NCBI RefSeq assembly: GCF_000150955.2 | Contig: NC_011680.1 | Coordinates: forward strand, 661,926 to 725,925 | Origin: Phaeodactylum tricornutum CCAP 1055/1 | Taxonomy: Eukaryota > Bacillariophyta > Bacillariophyceae > Surirellales > Neidiaceae | Length of the DNA stretch: 64,000 bases | Direction of reading: 5' to 3' | In this document: in pieces, positions 41,968-51,466 of the stretch | Position numbering within the stretch: the first letter of the stretch is position 1 | Layout of the letters: each line of letters starts with the position of its first letter | Notes under the pieces: model-generated | Seen by the model: only the letters and a program-made list of their open reading frames with translations | The model's database searches: none | Told to the model about the DNA's origin: nothing | Program-made: the position numbers and the translations under genes

Positions 41968-43173
41968 TCATACTACCGTCATTTCTTCCGCTTCTTCCTG
42001 ATTGTCGACCGCCTCGTAACCTTGGGGTCGTTTCCAGGCCGTCCGCGTGGTCGACACGAGGTTGTTGTTGGAGCGCGTAGGGGTGGCCGCTCCGAAAAGC
42101 AGGACCCCACCGACGACGAGGAAAAGCGACAGAAATTTGGCCCGGGTAAAGCACATTTCGTGGCCTCCGTAGGAGCCACAATACAGGATATGGGCGGCGA
42201 CCATAACCAGGACAGCCTGTAGTCCCTTGAGGACACCCGCGGTAGTGGCACCTCCAGCGGCGTGCTTGATGGTGTGATAAAAGGTCCAAGAGTGTACAAG
42301 ATTGGCCAGCGCAAAAGCGAAGAGTATGAGTGTGGCGCGGAGGGCGGAAGTACCGGCCTCGTGGAGGGGTTGTTGGAGCAAGGCGTGCCAGTGCGGTGCG
42401 GTGTAGAGTATTTGCCAAGCGCCGAGAGCGAGGAAAGCGACGGCGCCTTGGACGGCGGTATTTTGGGAAATGGTCAGTCCATCCGGTCCGTCCATGACGG
42501 CTTCGGATAGTACGTAGGTGGCGGCGTGCATAATGGAACCGACAAGAATGAGCAGAGTACCATGGGCGACATCGTTTCCCGTTTGGATGCCGCCCCATGC
42601 TGTGATGGTGAGACCAAAGAAGACCGTCCACACGGAGATCCACTGGATTGGTCGGATTCGACGAGCAAAGAGTAGACGGGAAAAGACGGCGGTCCATACC
42701 GTGACGGAACTGTATATAATGGCAAAGAGGGTGGGTCCAGCCAAAGTAGCACCGGTGTAGTTCATGGCCTGCGCCCCAATGTCAAAAAGGGCAATCCCGG
42801 ATGCCTGTAGCTGTTTGCGGAAGGAGGAACGGGCTGAAGGAGGGGAGGAATGCGAAGTCGACGATGCGGATGACGACGAGCAGAACCCCAGCGATGCCGG
42901 TCCGGCGTAGTAAAAGACCATGTAAAGTTGTGCAGTGGGATCGGCGAGTCCGGCTTCCTTACAGACGGTCATGAGTAGAGGTTGACAGACCCCCGAAAGG
43001 ACGTAACAGGAAGCAAAGAAAGCTACGAGAGCCGTGGAAGGCAAGACGGAATCTGACATGATGGGGTGAGGTTTCCGAGTCGTGACGGATGGGACAGTGG
43101 CGATTGACTCGCTTGGAGAAGCACTGGCACGCGAGGGTCGTTTCACAATCGACACGGCCCCTCGATAGATCAT
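41968..43173 (-). CDS. Drug/metabolite transporter superfamily (EamA/nucleotide-sugar transporter-like) membrane protein
   Basis: 401 residues with about ten hydrophobic segments starting near residue 43 (VLPSTALVAFFASCYVLSGV) and ending near residue 365 (FLSLFLVVGGVLLFGAA). Typical DMT features are visible: ALFDIGAQAMNYTGATLAGPTLFAIIYSS in the first repeat (AMNYTG-like helix) and IQWISVWTVFFGLTITAWGG at the end of the first five-helix half, then a similar second half. The family exchanges metabolites such as nucleotide sugars, triose phosphates or purines across endomembranes; the substrate here is unknown. The N-terminus (residues 1-40) is basic and Ser-rich without a clear ASAF motif. The gene converges with the MAP kinase gene, 199 bp apart. 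Confidence 0.78.
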   Translation of the reverse strand: MIYRGAVSIVKRPSRASASPSESIATVPSVTTRKPHPIMSDSVLPSTALVAFFASCYVLSGVCQPLLMTVCKEAGLADPTAQLYMVFYYAGPASLGFCSSSSASSTSHSSPPSARSSFRKQLQASGIALFDIGAQAMNYTGATLAGPTLFAIIYSSVTVWTAVFSRLLFARRIRPIQWISVWTVFFGLTITAWGGIQTGNDVAHGTLLILVGSIMHAATYVLSEAVMDGPDGLTISQNTAVQGAVAFLALGAWQILYTAPHWHALLQQPLHEAGTSALRATLILFAFALANLVHSWTFYHTIKHAAGGATTAGVLKGLQAVLVMVAAHILYCGSYGGHEMCFTRAKFLSLFLVVGGVLLFGAATPTRSNNNLVSTTRTAWKRPQGYEAVDNQEEAEEMTVV

Positions 43174-43749
43174 GGAACGTAAGTCAAGTCACTGTGTTTG
43201 GGATTCCACTCGATCGCTCTCTGCTTCTCTCAGCTACCTGGCTTGGGTAGCTGCAACTTACTAGAGGCAACGCAGGAGTACAAATCAAGAACGCTCGCCG
43301 CCGAGACGTCTACCGACAGTACGCGCACGTTGGCACTGACTGGGAGACTTTCGATTCGTCACTGTCGCGATCGAAGGGAAAAGCTGGCCTTTGCGTAACC
43401 TTCTACCTCTTCATCCTAACAGTTGCTCAGAATAGCTAACTGAATGTACGTGCCCGGTGCCCCGGTTTGTGAACGGAGCAAACCCGACGCGGCGTTTGGC
43501 GGCAGGGCTCGACGACGGTAAGGTTTTGAAATTTTGAATTGTTCCCTGCGTGCAAATTCCTAGTCGGGATTCCTTCCATCGCCTGTCCATCAGTCCGTGA
43601 ATCCCGGGACGAATCTTGTGTCCCGACATGCCCACCATTGTTCACTGTCCGAATGGTCCGCGATGGTGATGGATGGATGGATGGATGAATAATCACAAAG
43701 TCCTTTTGACCGTGACAGTTTTGATTGGAAGATCGTGTACAGTAAAAGC
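43174..43749. promoter_or_regulatory. Divergent intergenic region (transporter / RRM gene)
   Basis: The only upstream space for two divergent genes. It contains a GATG microsatellite (about 43666-43690). No individual factor-binding site can be named. Confidence 0.4.
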
Positions 43750-45792
43750 ATGGCAAAGCCAAACGAGGAACGGATCTACATTGGTGGATTGGATCCTGCT
43801 CGATTGACCGTCCGAGAAACAATCGAACGTCTGCAATCGTCGTTGCTAACTGTCAACGACCCCAACGACGTCGGAGCCGCCTTCGGAATACGTGACCTCC
43901 ACGAAGGGCCATCGTACGTGCAATTTACGGCAGTCCCGATCCATAACAATCCCAGCGACGGTATTCCCGCGCAACGTACGCCACTTGAAGCCGTCGCTAA
44001 ACTTCTTCACAACGTCAAATGGAAGGGCTGCAAACTGAAAGTACAAGCGGCCCGGCCCCATTTCTTGCACCGACTGACGGAGGAAATTCGAGTACGACAG
44101 ATACAACAGGAAAACCAAGCTTCGCTTACCGCAGACGCGACAATACCACCGTCAGCATCGTCAACACCAGTATCACCGCGACCCGAGTCTACTCTCCCGC
44201 GACATTTGAAAATACGGCGCGGCTACGGCGAAGAGTCCTGGAAAGTGGATACCAAACCCGTCGACGTGACGAATTGGAGAGACTTTTACAAACAGACTGC
44301 TCGACTCGCACGTAAACGAAACCACGTTGATCCTACAGTGGACGCCAAAAAAGCCGTTTCGGCTTCGCGCAAGGCACACTGGAACAGAGCCGTGCGTCTG
44401 CGCTTTGACCAGTCCGTCGCCGTGCCTACGAGACCTCCAACGGTGGAGGTTGGACGGACGCATCTTCAAGCTGACAAAGACGTGGAAAGTGACCAAGAGA
44501 GCTCTTCGTCGGAATCCTCCCGTACAAGTGACCAACCCCACGGTTCCTACGTATGGTCGGACGACGAAAGCTCGTTGGACGATGAGAATCTTGACGTACG
44601 AGCCCATTCGGAAAAGGAGTCGAGAACAGAGCAACATGCACAATCAGCCTCCAAACCATTGTCCGCAAACACTTACGTTTGGTCGAGTGACGATTCCTCG
44701 GAAAATTCCCAGTCGCCTCCGGCACGAATAAAATCGACAACCAACAGCTTCAACGATGTTCTTCACGTCATGGCCGTGGACGAATTTGCCGCCGGACTCG
44801 ATGCACAGCGTACGACGAGCAGTGATGATGGTGACAACGATATCGAAATCAATGGCGACGCCACCGACTCATTCGTGCCGACAGCCGGAACCGCATGCGC
44901 TGACGAAGACACCACCGACCTGAAAGACGATATCCAGTCGAATCTCAATGTACTGGCCTCCATTTTTCCAAGCTTTCGACAAGTGCACCAATCACATCCT
45001 GTACAAGAAACACCAACAGACAACAAGCCAAATAAGGCATCGACGGGGTGGCAATCGGGTCAAATGCTTCGGTACGATCCAACCAAACCATCTGCCCAAC
45101 AGTTCCTGATGGATAAGGGAACCACCGGGAATGACGGGCAAGATCAAACGGAAGAAGATGACTCTTCCAACAGCACAACGAAGGAAGACGGCAACATCTC
45201 AGCGGACGAAAAGCAAGAGCAGCCGGAGATAATGGGAAAACCCACCGCAGAAGGTCTCGCTACGGACGTGTACGAGCAGGGCAAACTCGAGCAAGTCTTT
45301 CGGGAAGCGCGGGAAACGGACAGAACACCCATTGTAGTACAGACAGAAACCGAGCCCGGGCTTTCGCAGGAGAGGGGTTTTGCGTTTTCGTTTGCGCTCG
45401 CCAACTTACCAAAGGCAGAAGTTACGCCAGATCCAGATCCAGGCTTTTCGTTTGGGTTTTCCGTGCCAAATCCATCTATGGCGGAACGAGGCGCCGGCGA
45501 GAAGCCAACGGGAAGTCCGCATCGTTTGCTAGTCGAGGAAAGTGCGTTGCAAAGAGAGAACTCTGTAAAACGACGGCATCGTGGATTGACGTTTCCGCCC
45601 GAAGTTATTGACGAATACGTGTCTCGATTTTACCACATGGATGACGGAGCTCGCATATTGCAAGACCCCGAGGGCTATCGCAACGACGAACGTGTCAAGG
45701 AGGAATGGAACAAGGAACGGAAAGCTCTGACGCTGGACTGGAAACGCAAGCACAAGTATGCACAGTCGAAAAAGAAGAATCGGATGCGGTAG
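43750..45792 (+). CDS. RRM protein, possible NOL8-type nucleolar factor
   Basis: 680 residues from the ATG at 43750. The N-terminus is an RNA-recognition motif (about residues 8-95: ERIYIGGLDPARLTVRETI with an RNP2-like IYIGGL, and a less typical RNP1 region, GPSYVQFTA, before KGCKLKVQAARPHFL). The middle is long, acidic and disordered, with repeated YVWSDDESS/YVWSSDDSS segments. The C-terminus (FYHMDDGARILQDPEGYRNDERVKEEWNKERKAL, then a Lys/Arg end) resembles the terminal region of NOL8/Nop-type RRM proteins involved in ribosome biogenesis. This is a moderate call; the RRM is clear and the nucleolar role is inferred. Confidence 0.6.
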   Translation: MAKPNEERIYIGGLDPARLTVRETIERLQSSLLTVNDPNDVGAAFGIRDLHEGPSYVQFTAVPIHNNPSDGIPAQRTPLEAVAKLLHNVKWKGCKLKVQAARPHFLHRLTEEIRVRQIQQENQASLTADATIPPSASSTPVSPRPESTLPRHLKIRRGYGEESWKVDTKPVDVTNWRDFYKQTARLARKRNHVDPTVDAKKAVSASRKAHWNRAVRLRFDQSVAVPTRPPTVEVGRTHLQADKDVESDQESSSSESSRTSDQPHGSYVWSDDESSLDDENLDVRAHSEKESRTEQHAQSASKPLSANTYVWSSDDSSENSQSPPARIKSTTNSFNDVLHVMAVDEFAAGLDAQRTTSSDDGDNDIEINGDATDSFVPTAGTACADEDTTDLKDDIQSNLNVLASIFPSFRQVHQSHPVQETPTDNKPNKASTGWQSGQMLRYDPTKPSAQQFLMDKGTTGNDGQDQTEEDDSSNSTTKEDGNISADEKQEQPEIMGKPTAEGLATDVYEQGKLEQVFREARETDRTPIVVQTETEPGLSQERGFAFSFALANLPKAEVTPDPDPGFSFGFSVPNPSMAERGAGEKPTGSPHRLLVEESALQRENSVKRRHRGLTFPPEVIDEYVSRFYHMDDGARILQDPEGYRNDERVKEEWNKERKALTLDWKRKHKYAQSKKKNRMR

Positions 45793-46051
45793 CTTGAACA
45801 ATCGTAGTTTGATTTTGGGTGTCGTTGTGAGTAGTGGTTTACAGGTTGGCGCATCTTTAATGTTTACATTAGTATAATGATGGTACATTCGCGATTACGG
45901 ATTCGTATGGATGAGTAGAAAGCCCACTTGGTGGGCTACACATGCTCACTATTCAAACAATGTCATCGTCATCTACGTAAAAGGAAAACCCGCGAACCAT
46001 CTCGCGAGAAATTCAGCCATGGCGATGCTGGATAAACCCGACAGAAAAAGT

Positions 46052-46666
46052 CTAAACCAGAAAATCCTGCCAATGTTGGTCATTTACCGAGACTAAGGCA
46101 CGACAGGAAGCTTTCGTCTCACCTTGGCTGTCGTTGACCCACTCCACGGGTATCTTTGCAAGTAATTGCTCGGGGCCGAATTCTATCTGGTCGAATTGGT
46201 GGCGGACAAAGATGGGAGGCGAGTCCGCGTTGTCCTTGTCGTGCACCAGCTCCAAGGCCAATCCTCGGACGACGCCGTGTTCGCAATTGTGTGTCCAAAC
46301 AAGCTGGATGGTTTCTACCTGTGCGTAGGCAAAGCCGGCCCGTCCTTCTCCCACCGACACCCCATCTACGAGCCAGGTGCCGGTCTGGTAGACTACCACG
46401 TCGTTCTCATCCAACACAGCGGTCAAGTGCCGCTCCCCTCGCCCGTACATGGATTCGTCGGACTGATACTCAATCGCAGTGCTCTGCTGGAATATGTGTG
46501 TTGACGACGAACACTTTGTTTGTGTGCTCAGAGTTCCGCCGGGACGAGGCGTAGGAGTTATTAAAGGGAACGAACATGCCGAGCGAAAAAGCAAACGGCA
46601 GTCCAGGCACCAAATCCACAACCAAAGTGAGGACGTGCCGAACAAATACCGCGGAATCATGGACAT
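46052..46666 (-). CDS. Unknown protein with N-terminal targeting sequence (possibly plastid)
   Basis: 204 residues. The N-terminus is hydrophobic (SSLWLWIWCLDCRLLF) and continues RSACSFPLITPTPRPGG, similar to the signal-peptide cleavage context with Phe at +1 used by diatom plastid proteins (ASAF type), though not exact. The mature part reads ESMYGRGERHLTAVLDENDVVVYQTGTWLVDG, VQLVW-like beta strands (IQLVWTHNCEHGVVRGLALEL) and ends DQHWQDFLV, suggesting a small beta-barrel protein. No family was recognised with certainty. It converges with the RRM gene and diverges from the methyltransferase gene at 46957, sharing about 290 bp of upstream sequence. Confidence 0.55.
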   Translation of the reverse strand: MSMIPRYLFGTSSLWLWIWCLDCRLLFRSACSFPLITPTPRPGGTLSTQTKCSSSTHIFQQSTAIEYQSDESMYGRGERHLTAVLDENDVVVYQTGTWLVDGVSVGEGRAGFAYAQVETIQLVWTHNCEHGVVRGLALELVHDKDNADSPPIFVRHQFDQIEFGPEQLLAKIPVEWVNDSQGETKASCRALVSVNDQHWQDFLV

Positions 46667-46956
46667 TGACTGTAAGCTATTCTTCCTACTCTACATTGCC
46701 GGCGTCTTCCTATGAACCAACAGTAACAATAAACCGTGTCTGTCCAGTACCTAGCCAGAAATGGTCACGTCTTCGTTCCAAGCCTAATATCGTCTGGAAA
46801 GTCGTTGATTGTGCTCACTCTCACGCGTTGGGGAGTCGATATTGTCAGGGTTTAGGGTTTGACAAACAGAATGGCAATTTGCGAAACTGTCGAGCAACCA
46901 ATTTCCAAGCCCGTGCACCATTCATAATCAACCCTTACATGTTGGTGTACCGCACC

Positions 46957-48846
46957 ATGGCGACGACCAACGATACCGATGACGCCTGGGGCGAAGTGTT
47001 TGCCTTGGCGGAAGGAAAGGATACGAAAGTCTCCTACGGTAAAATGGAGGCGGAAGCGGACCCGGAGCGGTCGGCGTTGGCGTCGCGGGCCCGACACAAA
47101 CGTAAGCGAGACGTCGTGTCGAAGTCGGCGTCGTCGCCACTGAACGAGGAGGAAGCGTACACGGCATTCTTGGAATCGCGCACTGTCATAGGATCATCGA
47201 TTCCGCAATGGATTCGCTTGGGCGAGACGTTCACTTCGCACGCGGTGTGCAAGGGATGGGCCGTGTCCCGAAAAGAATATAAGCAGGGCACCTGCCGTCG
47301 TTGCCGACGTTCGGCCGTGCATCACCTCGCCGAAATAGATCCAAAATTTCCATGGTGGTGTATTCTTTTCGTTGGAGTCCGAAATCTGCGTTGTATAGCT
47401 GTCGGTAGTATTCTACGGCAAGCGAAAGAGAAAGAAGGGTCTCTGGAGGGTCCAGATACCATTCTTCGATACGTCGGAAGGCGAATCTGGAAAGAATTGG
47501 ATACGGGCATGATACACGGCAGTATCATTCGCTTTCCCACACTACAAGCAAAGTGGAAGATTTTCCGATCTTCTCTTCATTCTGTGCTACATTCCAAGGC
47601 CGACAAAGAGTTCTTGGATAAGGAAACGGCCTTTCGATGGATTATCCACTCGGACGCCATTTACTACCAGCTGTACTACTTGCAACTTACACGACAAATA
47701 CCTCTACTTCCACATGATGCTGATACCGTTAGAAGGATTCCTCATCCCAGCGAATACTTTGGGCAATCGCAATTTGCTACGGATCATCAACAGGCCAAAA
47801 TAGCTTTGCGTCTCTTTCTGCAACGGACCGAGACCAATACTCCTCGAGCATCCGATTGGACGGATCGCTTTGGTTGGACCCACCGCAGCAGTGCCAAGCA
47901 TGGGCACATTTTGGAGACTTTGCACGAATATCGTATGCTGGAAACGGTGCTGCTGTTCGACTTCTCGGGTCTAGTCTCCACAACCGAAACCATCACCGCC
48001 TGGTTCGCCCAAGTCTCGCCGTCGAACCAGCTAGACCAGCACGACACTCCGGCACCACCACTTTGGATGGCCTGGCGAGACTCGTGCCGCGACTTTCTTT
48101 GCCACTTGTACGCGTATGCTACAATTTCGCAATCAGTCATTTCTCAGCTTCCATCTCTGTTATCCAAGTACGGTATGCATCAAGGAATCATTGAGGCGGG
48201 AGCAGGGACCGGATATATTGCAAATCTTTTCATCCGAGCGGGCATTTCGACCGAAGCGTTCGACGTGCACCCAACCAACAGTGGTTCCAATTCATCATCC
48301 GTGCACAATGGGTATCACGGTGCAACCCCTTCATATGTCTCGGTACGCCAAGGCAAGTCCAGTGCGCTCCACAAATATTTCTCGCACACATTTAGCAAGG
48401 CTTTGCTACTGTGCTATCCACCCCCGGACTCAACCATGGCCTACGACGCGTTGCGCTCCTTTGTGCAACACGGAGGATCGCTTTTCGTGCACGTTGGCGA
48501 ATTCCGGGGCCTTACCGGCAATTCAACTTTTGAGCAATTATTAATGGATGACTTTGCTTTGCTGCAGCGTTTCCCTTGTCTACCGTGGGGTACTGACGCT
48601 GCGGAGCTCACTATCTGGCGTCGTCGAAAGGCCAGCGACAACACGTCCAAAAGTCGCCTACTTCCTTGTTCGTCTTGTGGAACTAGGGAATCGGTACAGC
48701 GCCTGCGACTAGTCCGCTACCTTACCTACTGCAGCGCTGAATGCGCACAGCAGCATCAACCTTCAATAAGCGAGCATCTTCGATGGGCCTTCCTCCCACC
48801 GATGCGGATTGATTGGAAAGACGACCGTTTTTTTGCGATTTTGTAA
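46957..48846 (+). CDS. Methyltransferase-like protein with C-terminal MYND-like zinc finger
   Basis: 629 residues from the ATG at 46957 (MATTNDTDDAWGEVF); a frame open further upstream is probably spacer. The region 200-380 is helical without a recognised family. At about residues 410-520, IIEAGAGTGYIANLFIRAGI matches a class I SAM-binding loop, and FSKALLLCYPPPDSTMAYDAL lies where the NPPY-type or post-motif is expected. At about 570-605 a finger, CSSCGTRESVQRLRLVRYLTYCSAECAQQH, has the C-x2-C...C-x3-C spacing and YCSxECQ-like end of MYND fingers, which bind proline-rich partners. The combination suggests a protein or small-molecule methyltransferase; activity is not established. Confidence 0.62.
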   Translation: MATTNDTDDAWGEVFALAEGKDTKVSYGKMEAEADPERSALASRARHKRKRDVVSKSASSPLNEEEAYTAFLESRTVIGSSIPQWIRLGETFTSHAVCKGWAVSRKEYKQGTCRRCRRSAVHHLAEIDPKFPWWCILFVGVRNLRCIAVGSILRQAKEKEGSLEGPDTILRYVGRRIWKELDTGMIHGSIIRFPTLQAKWKIFRSSLHSVLHSKADKEFLDKETAFRWIIHSDAIYYQLYYLQLTRQIPLLPHDADTVRRIPHPSEYFGQSQFATDHQQAKIALRLFLQRTETNTPRASDWTDRFGWTHRSSAKHGHILETLHEYRMLETVLLFDFSGLVSTTETITAWFAQVSPSNQLDQHDTPAPPLWMAWRDSCRDFLCHLYAYATISQSVISQLPSLLSKYGMHQGIIEAGAGTGYIANLFIRAGISTEAFDVHPTNSGSNSSSVHNGYHGATPSYVSVRQGKSSALHKYFSHTFSKALLLCYPPPDSTMAYDALRSFVQHGGSLFVHVGEFRGLTGNSTFEQLLMDDFALLQRFPCLPWGTDAAELTIWRRRKASDNTSKSRLLPCSSCGTRESVQRLRLVRYLTYCSAECAQQHQPSISEHLRWAFLPPMRIDWKDDRFFAIL

Positions 48847-48971
48847 ACATAAACATGCAAATATTTCGCAGCTCGAAACCATTTATTAGTGTCATCTGTA
48901 CATTTAGCCATGACAATCACTCATTGCGTCGCAACACTCGGCGTGTAATATAGGCTCGAAAAACGAGCATA

Positions 48972-50843
48972 CTATGATTCTGCAGCCAGTCGTAGATACC
49001 TCCAGATATCGTCACGGCCCAGCTTTGTTTCAGCCGATGTCAGAATGACTGGTGCGTTACCTACACCATTTTGTTTCATGGCTTGACGAACAGCGTCCAC
49101 GACATCACTGGAGACTTTGCCGGCCTTTTTGTTCGAGGCTGCGCCCTTGACATTCTTGTCCGCTTTCGTCAAGACCACTACATAGGTTGCGTAGCCCGGC
49201 AACAAGTCGCCAACGCGTCGCATAATCGATGCGTCCTCATCGGTCGGACCGTGGCGACCGTCCACTAAATGAAACAAAACCCGCAGTGTTTTTCGATTGG
49301 CGATATAGGCATCCATAAAGATGGACCATTCTTTCCGCAACTCCTCGGGAACTTTAGCGTAGCCAAACCCGGGTAAATCTACAATATTGAACGAATCTTG
49401 ATCCTTTTCTCCAGGTAAAACGTCACCATACTTGAGCTCCTTTTCGCGTCCGGGCTTGTCGTTGACGGCGAAAAAATTGAACTGTTGCGTTTTCCCGGGG
49501 CGTTTGCTCGTGTACGCTAATGATTTGCGGTTGGTTACCATGTTGACTAAACTGCTCTTACCGACGTTGGACCGACCAATAAAGACTGCTTCGCCACGAT
49601 CTGATGGTGGGCATCCTTCCATGGTCACGGCACCCGTGACAAAAATTACCCGTCGGACCAATGCGTTGGAAAGCAGTTCGTACACTTGATCGTTGTTGTC
49701 GGCAGGAAAGGTCGTCATAGCATTGAGGACGGAGTATACCACATTGCAGGGGAGATCCACATCAATACCTGGGCAAGACTCTACTTTGCCGGCACGACGT
49801 CCAATTTGGCACTGTGCGGCACCCCGTAAAACGCGCTCCCACGGCATATCTACTTCGGCAGCAGTCAAACCACTTTCACGGACCATCGGCCCCAAGGACG
49901 CCAATCGCTGACAAGCCAAGACTGCTCGACTGGGTTCACCTTGAAAGAAGTGACGAGAAGAAATTGATGCCAGCGCTAGAGCCCGATATTTGATCCGGTC
50001 CTGATTGCCAGCTTCTGTGAGAGCTGTTCCTTGCAAAGGCAAGGAGAGTTCGTCGTCCAACATGGCGATCGCATCCGTCACGTTGTGAACGCGAAGCAGC
50101 CCTCGGATTATGGCGGCACTCTCCATGGGCATCATCGACAACCTGTATTCTGTTCGCCGTTCTTGAATAGCTTGAGTCGCGACCTGATGGTTTTTCATGT
50201 GCAAAGCTGCTACGGCGAGACGGGCGAGTAATGATCCCTTGTAGCCGTAGGCAAATACTTCGTCCGTCTCGTGCAACAAAAACTGCGCAATGGAATTCAT
50301 GTCGTCGCCATCGTGACGATTTTGAGCACGCTTGATAGCCCGCATCACGTCATCCGCTGTCGAGCTCGGTGTAAGTGCAGGCAATGTCGTGGAGTGCAAG
50401 GGATACGAGTTATGTGCAAATTTTTGGAGGTCAGCGCCGTTCCGTTGCCGAATCTGCCGTTGTTTCTTACTGGCTCGTTCCAAAGCCTTTCGCTCCGGTC
50501 TAGATAGACGGGATCTCTCTTTAGATGATGCAATTGCGATAGTGTTTTCCCCGTTGTCAACAGTGGAAGCCGTCTTGCTGATCTTTTGTTCGGTGGTCCG
50601 TTTTTTGTAATTTTCATTGTTGTGCGGATATTCCTCTTTGGCCGCCCGATTTACAACCACAAATAGCGGTACTAGCTTCTGTCGAGATGGATCTTTCGGT
50701 AGGAGGTTCATTGATGGGGCTTTCATCAATACTGCGGGTGAAACAAAGGCCGACGCTACTACAGGTGTCGACAGGCACCAAAGCAAACGACGCGTATACG
50801 AGAGGATCAACAAGCATCGTCCAAACCGCCCGAATCGTGCCAT
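48972..50843 (-). CDS. engB: Plastid-targeted EngB/YihA (YsxC) GTPase with long helical N-terminal extension
   Basis: 623 residues. The presequence (MARFGRFGRCLLILSY...) ends in VVASAFVSPA, a textbook diatom ASAF plastid signal. Residues about 405-620 are an EngB-type GTPase: GRSNVGKSS (G1, about 423), a switch region with TSKRPGKTQQFNFF, DLPGFGYAKV (G3), LTKADKN (G4) and TSAETKLG (G5). Bacterial EngB is about 200 residues and needed for large-subunit ribosome assembly, so plastid ribosome biogenesis is the likely role. The 370-residue region between targeting signal and GTPase is helical with TPR/PPR-like spacing (LARLAVAALHMKNHQVATQAI, SAAIIRGLLRVHNVTDAIAML), not part of bacterial EngB. A decayed copy of a middle part lies at 52735-52975. 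Confidence 0.9.
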   Translation of the reverse strand: MARFGRFGRCLLILSYTRRLLWCLSTPVVASAFVSPAVLMKAPSMNLLPKDPSRQKLVPLFVVVNRAAKEEYPHNNENYKKRTTEQKISKTASTVDNGENTIAIASSKERSRLSRPERKALERASKKQRQIRQRNGADLQKFAHNSYPLHSTTLPALTPSSTADDVMRAIKRAQNRHDGDDMNSIAQFLLHETDEVFAYGYKGSLLARLAVAALHMKNHQVATQAIQERRTEYRLSMMPMESAAIIRGLLRVHNVTDAIAMLDDELSLPLQGTALTEAGNQDRIKYRALALASISSRHFFQGEPSRAVLACQRLASLGPMVRESGLTAAEVDMPWERVLRGAAQCQIGRRAGKVESCPGIDVDLPCNVVYSVLNAMTTFPADNNDQVYELLSNALVRRVIFVTGAVTMEGCPPSDRGEAVFIGRSNVGKSSLVNMVTNRKSLAYTSKRPGKTQQFNFFAVNDKPGREKELKYGDVLPGEKDQDSFNIVDLPGFGYAKVPEELRKEWSIFMDAYIANRKTLRVLFHLVDGRHGPTDEDASIMRRVGDLLPGYATYVVVLTKADKNVKGAASNKKAGKVSSDVVDAVRQAMKQNGVGNAPVILTSAETKLGRDDIWRYLRLAAES

Positions 50844-51466
50844 TGCGGAATGTCTGGACGAATCCCTTTCTCCTTCGCAAGATCTTTTCCGAGAGGAGCT
50901 TCCTGAGTGGAAAGCAATACTCTAACAAACGGGCGAAAGAAGCTCGCTCTAGAGTCTCTGGTCAACCACAGACATGTGATGTATCTGAACTTGTGAGCTT
51001 CTCGGTCGACGGCTGCGGTTTCGGTCTATAATGTTGTCTCGCTCTTCTAAGGAACAGGTTACGATATCAACGATTTGATTGGTGCAGCTTTTGTCTGTAG
51101 TGACGTCGACCAGCTCGAAAGACTTCCCAGAAAAGGCTATGGCAATCCAGAAGCCGTGAGATAGGGTACTGGTACTTACTGTTAGATCAACATGACATCC
51201 ATTTTGCTTGCAGAGACTTTACGTTAGCTGGTCGTATTGTTTAGTTTAACCGGCATCAACGAGCAGGAGACAGACTGTCATGAAAGGGGGAAATAATCTT
51301 TGCTTACAGTTAAAACCTCTCTACGACTGGTAATGCGAAACCGAGATTTGCCTAGACTGTGAAGCCTAAGGACGGTTCTCTTCACCTGAACAATCCGCTA
51401 TGTAGATTTGCTGCAGCCAACTCATCGCACGATGGCCCTCCGGATTGGGTTCCTATCGAGCCTATT
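50844..51466. other. Spacer between engB and methyltransferase A
   Basis: About 620 bp containing the engB promoter and the 3' flank of the methyltransferase. No element or RNA gene was recognised. Confidence 0.5.

Noticed and set aside
41894-42697. Minus-strand frame of 267 codons
   Set aside because: It overlaps the transporter gene in another frame and has Arg/His/Pro-rich shadow composition.
43666-43690. GATG microsatellite, and similar TGTA (about 58577) and GACT (about 59544) runs
   Set aside because: Ordinary simple repeats in non-coding sequence, with no sign of function.
45921-45937. Perfect hairpin AGCCCAC-TTG-GTGGGCT
   Set aside because: It lies between converging genes, is short and not followed by a T-run; no known RNA element is suggested.
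46576-46956. N-terminal extension of the methyltransferase/MYND frame
   Set aside because: It overlaps the start of the divergent gene at 46666 and has low-complexity, non-conserved sequence; the ATG at 46957 fits better.
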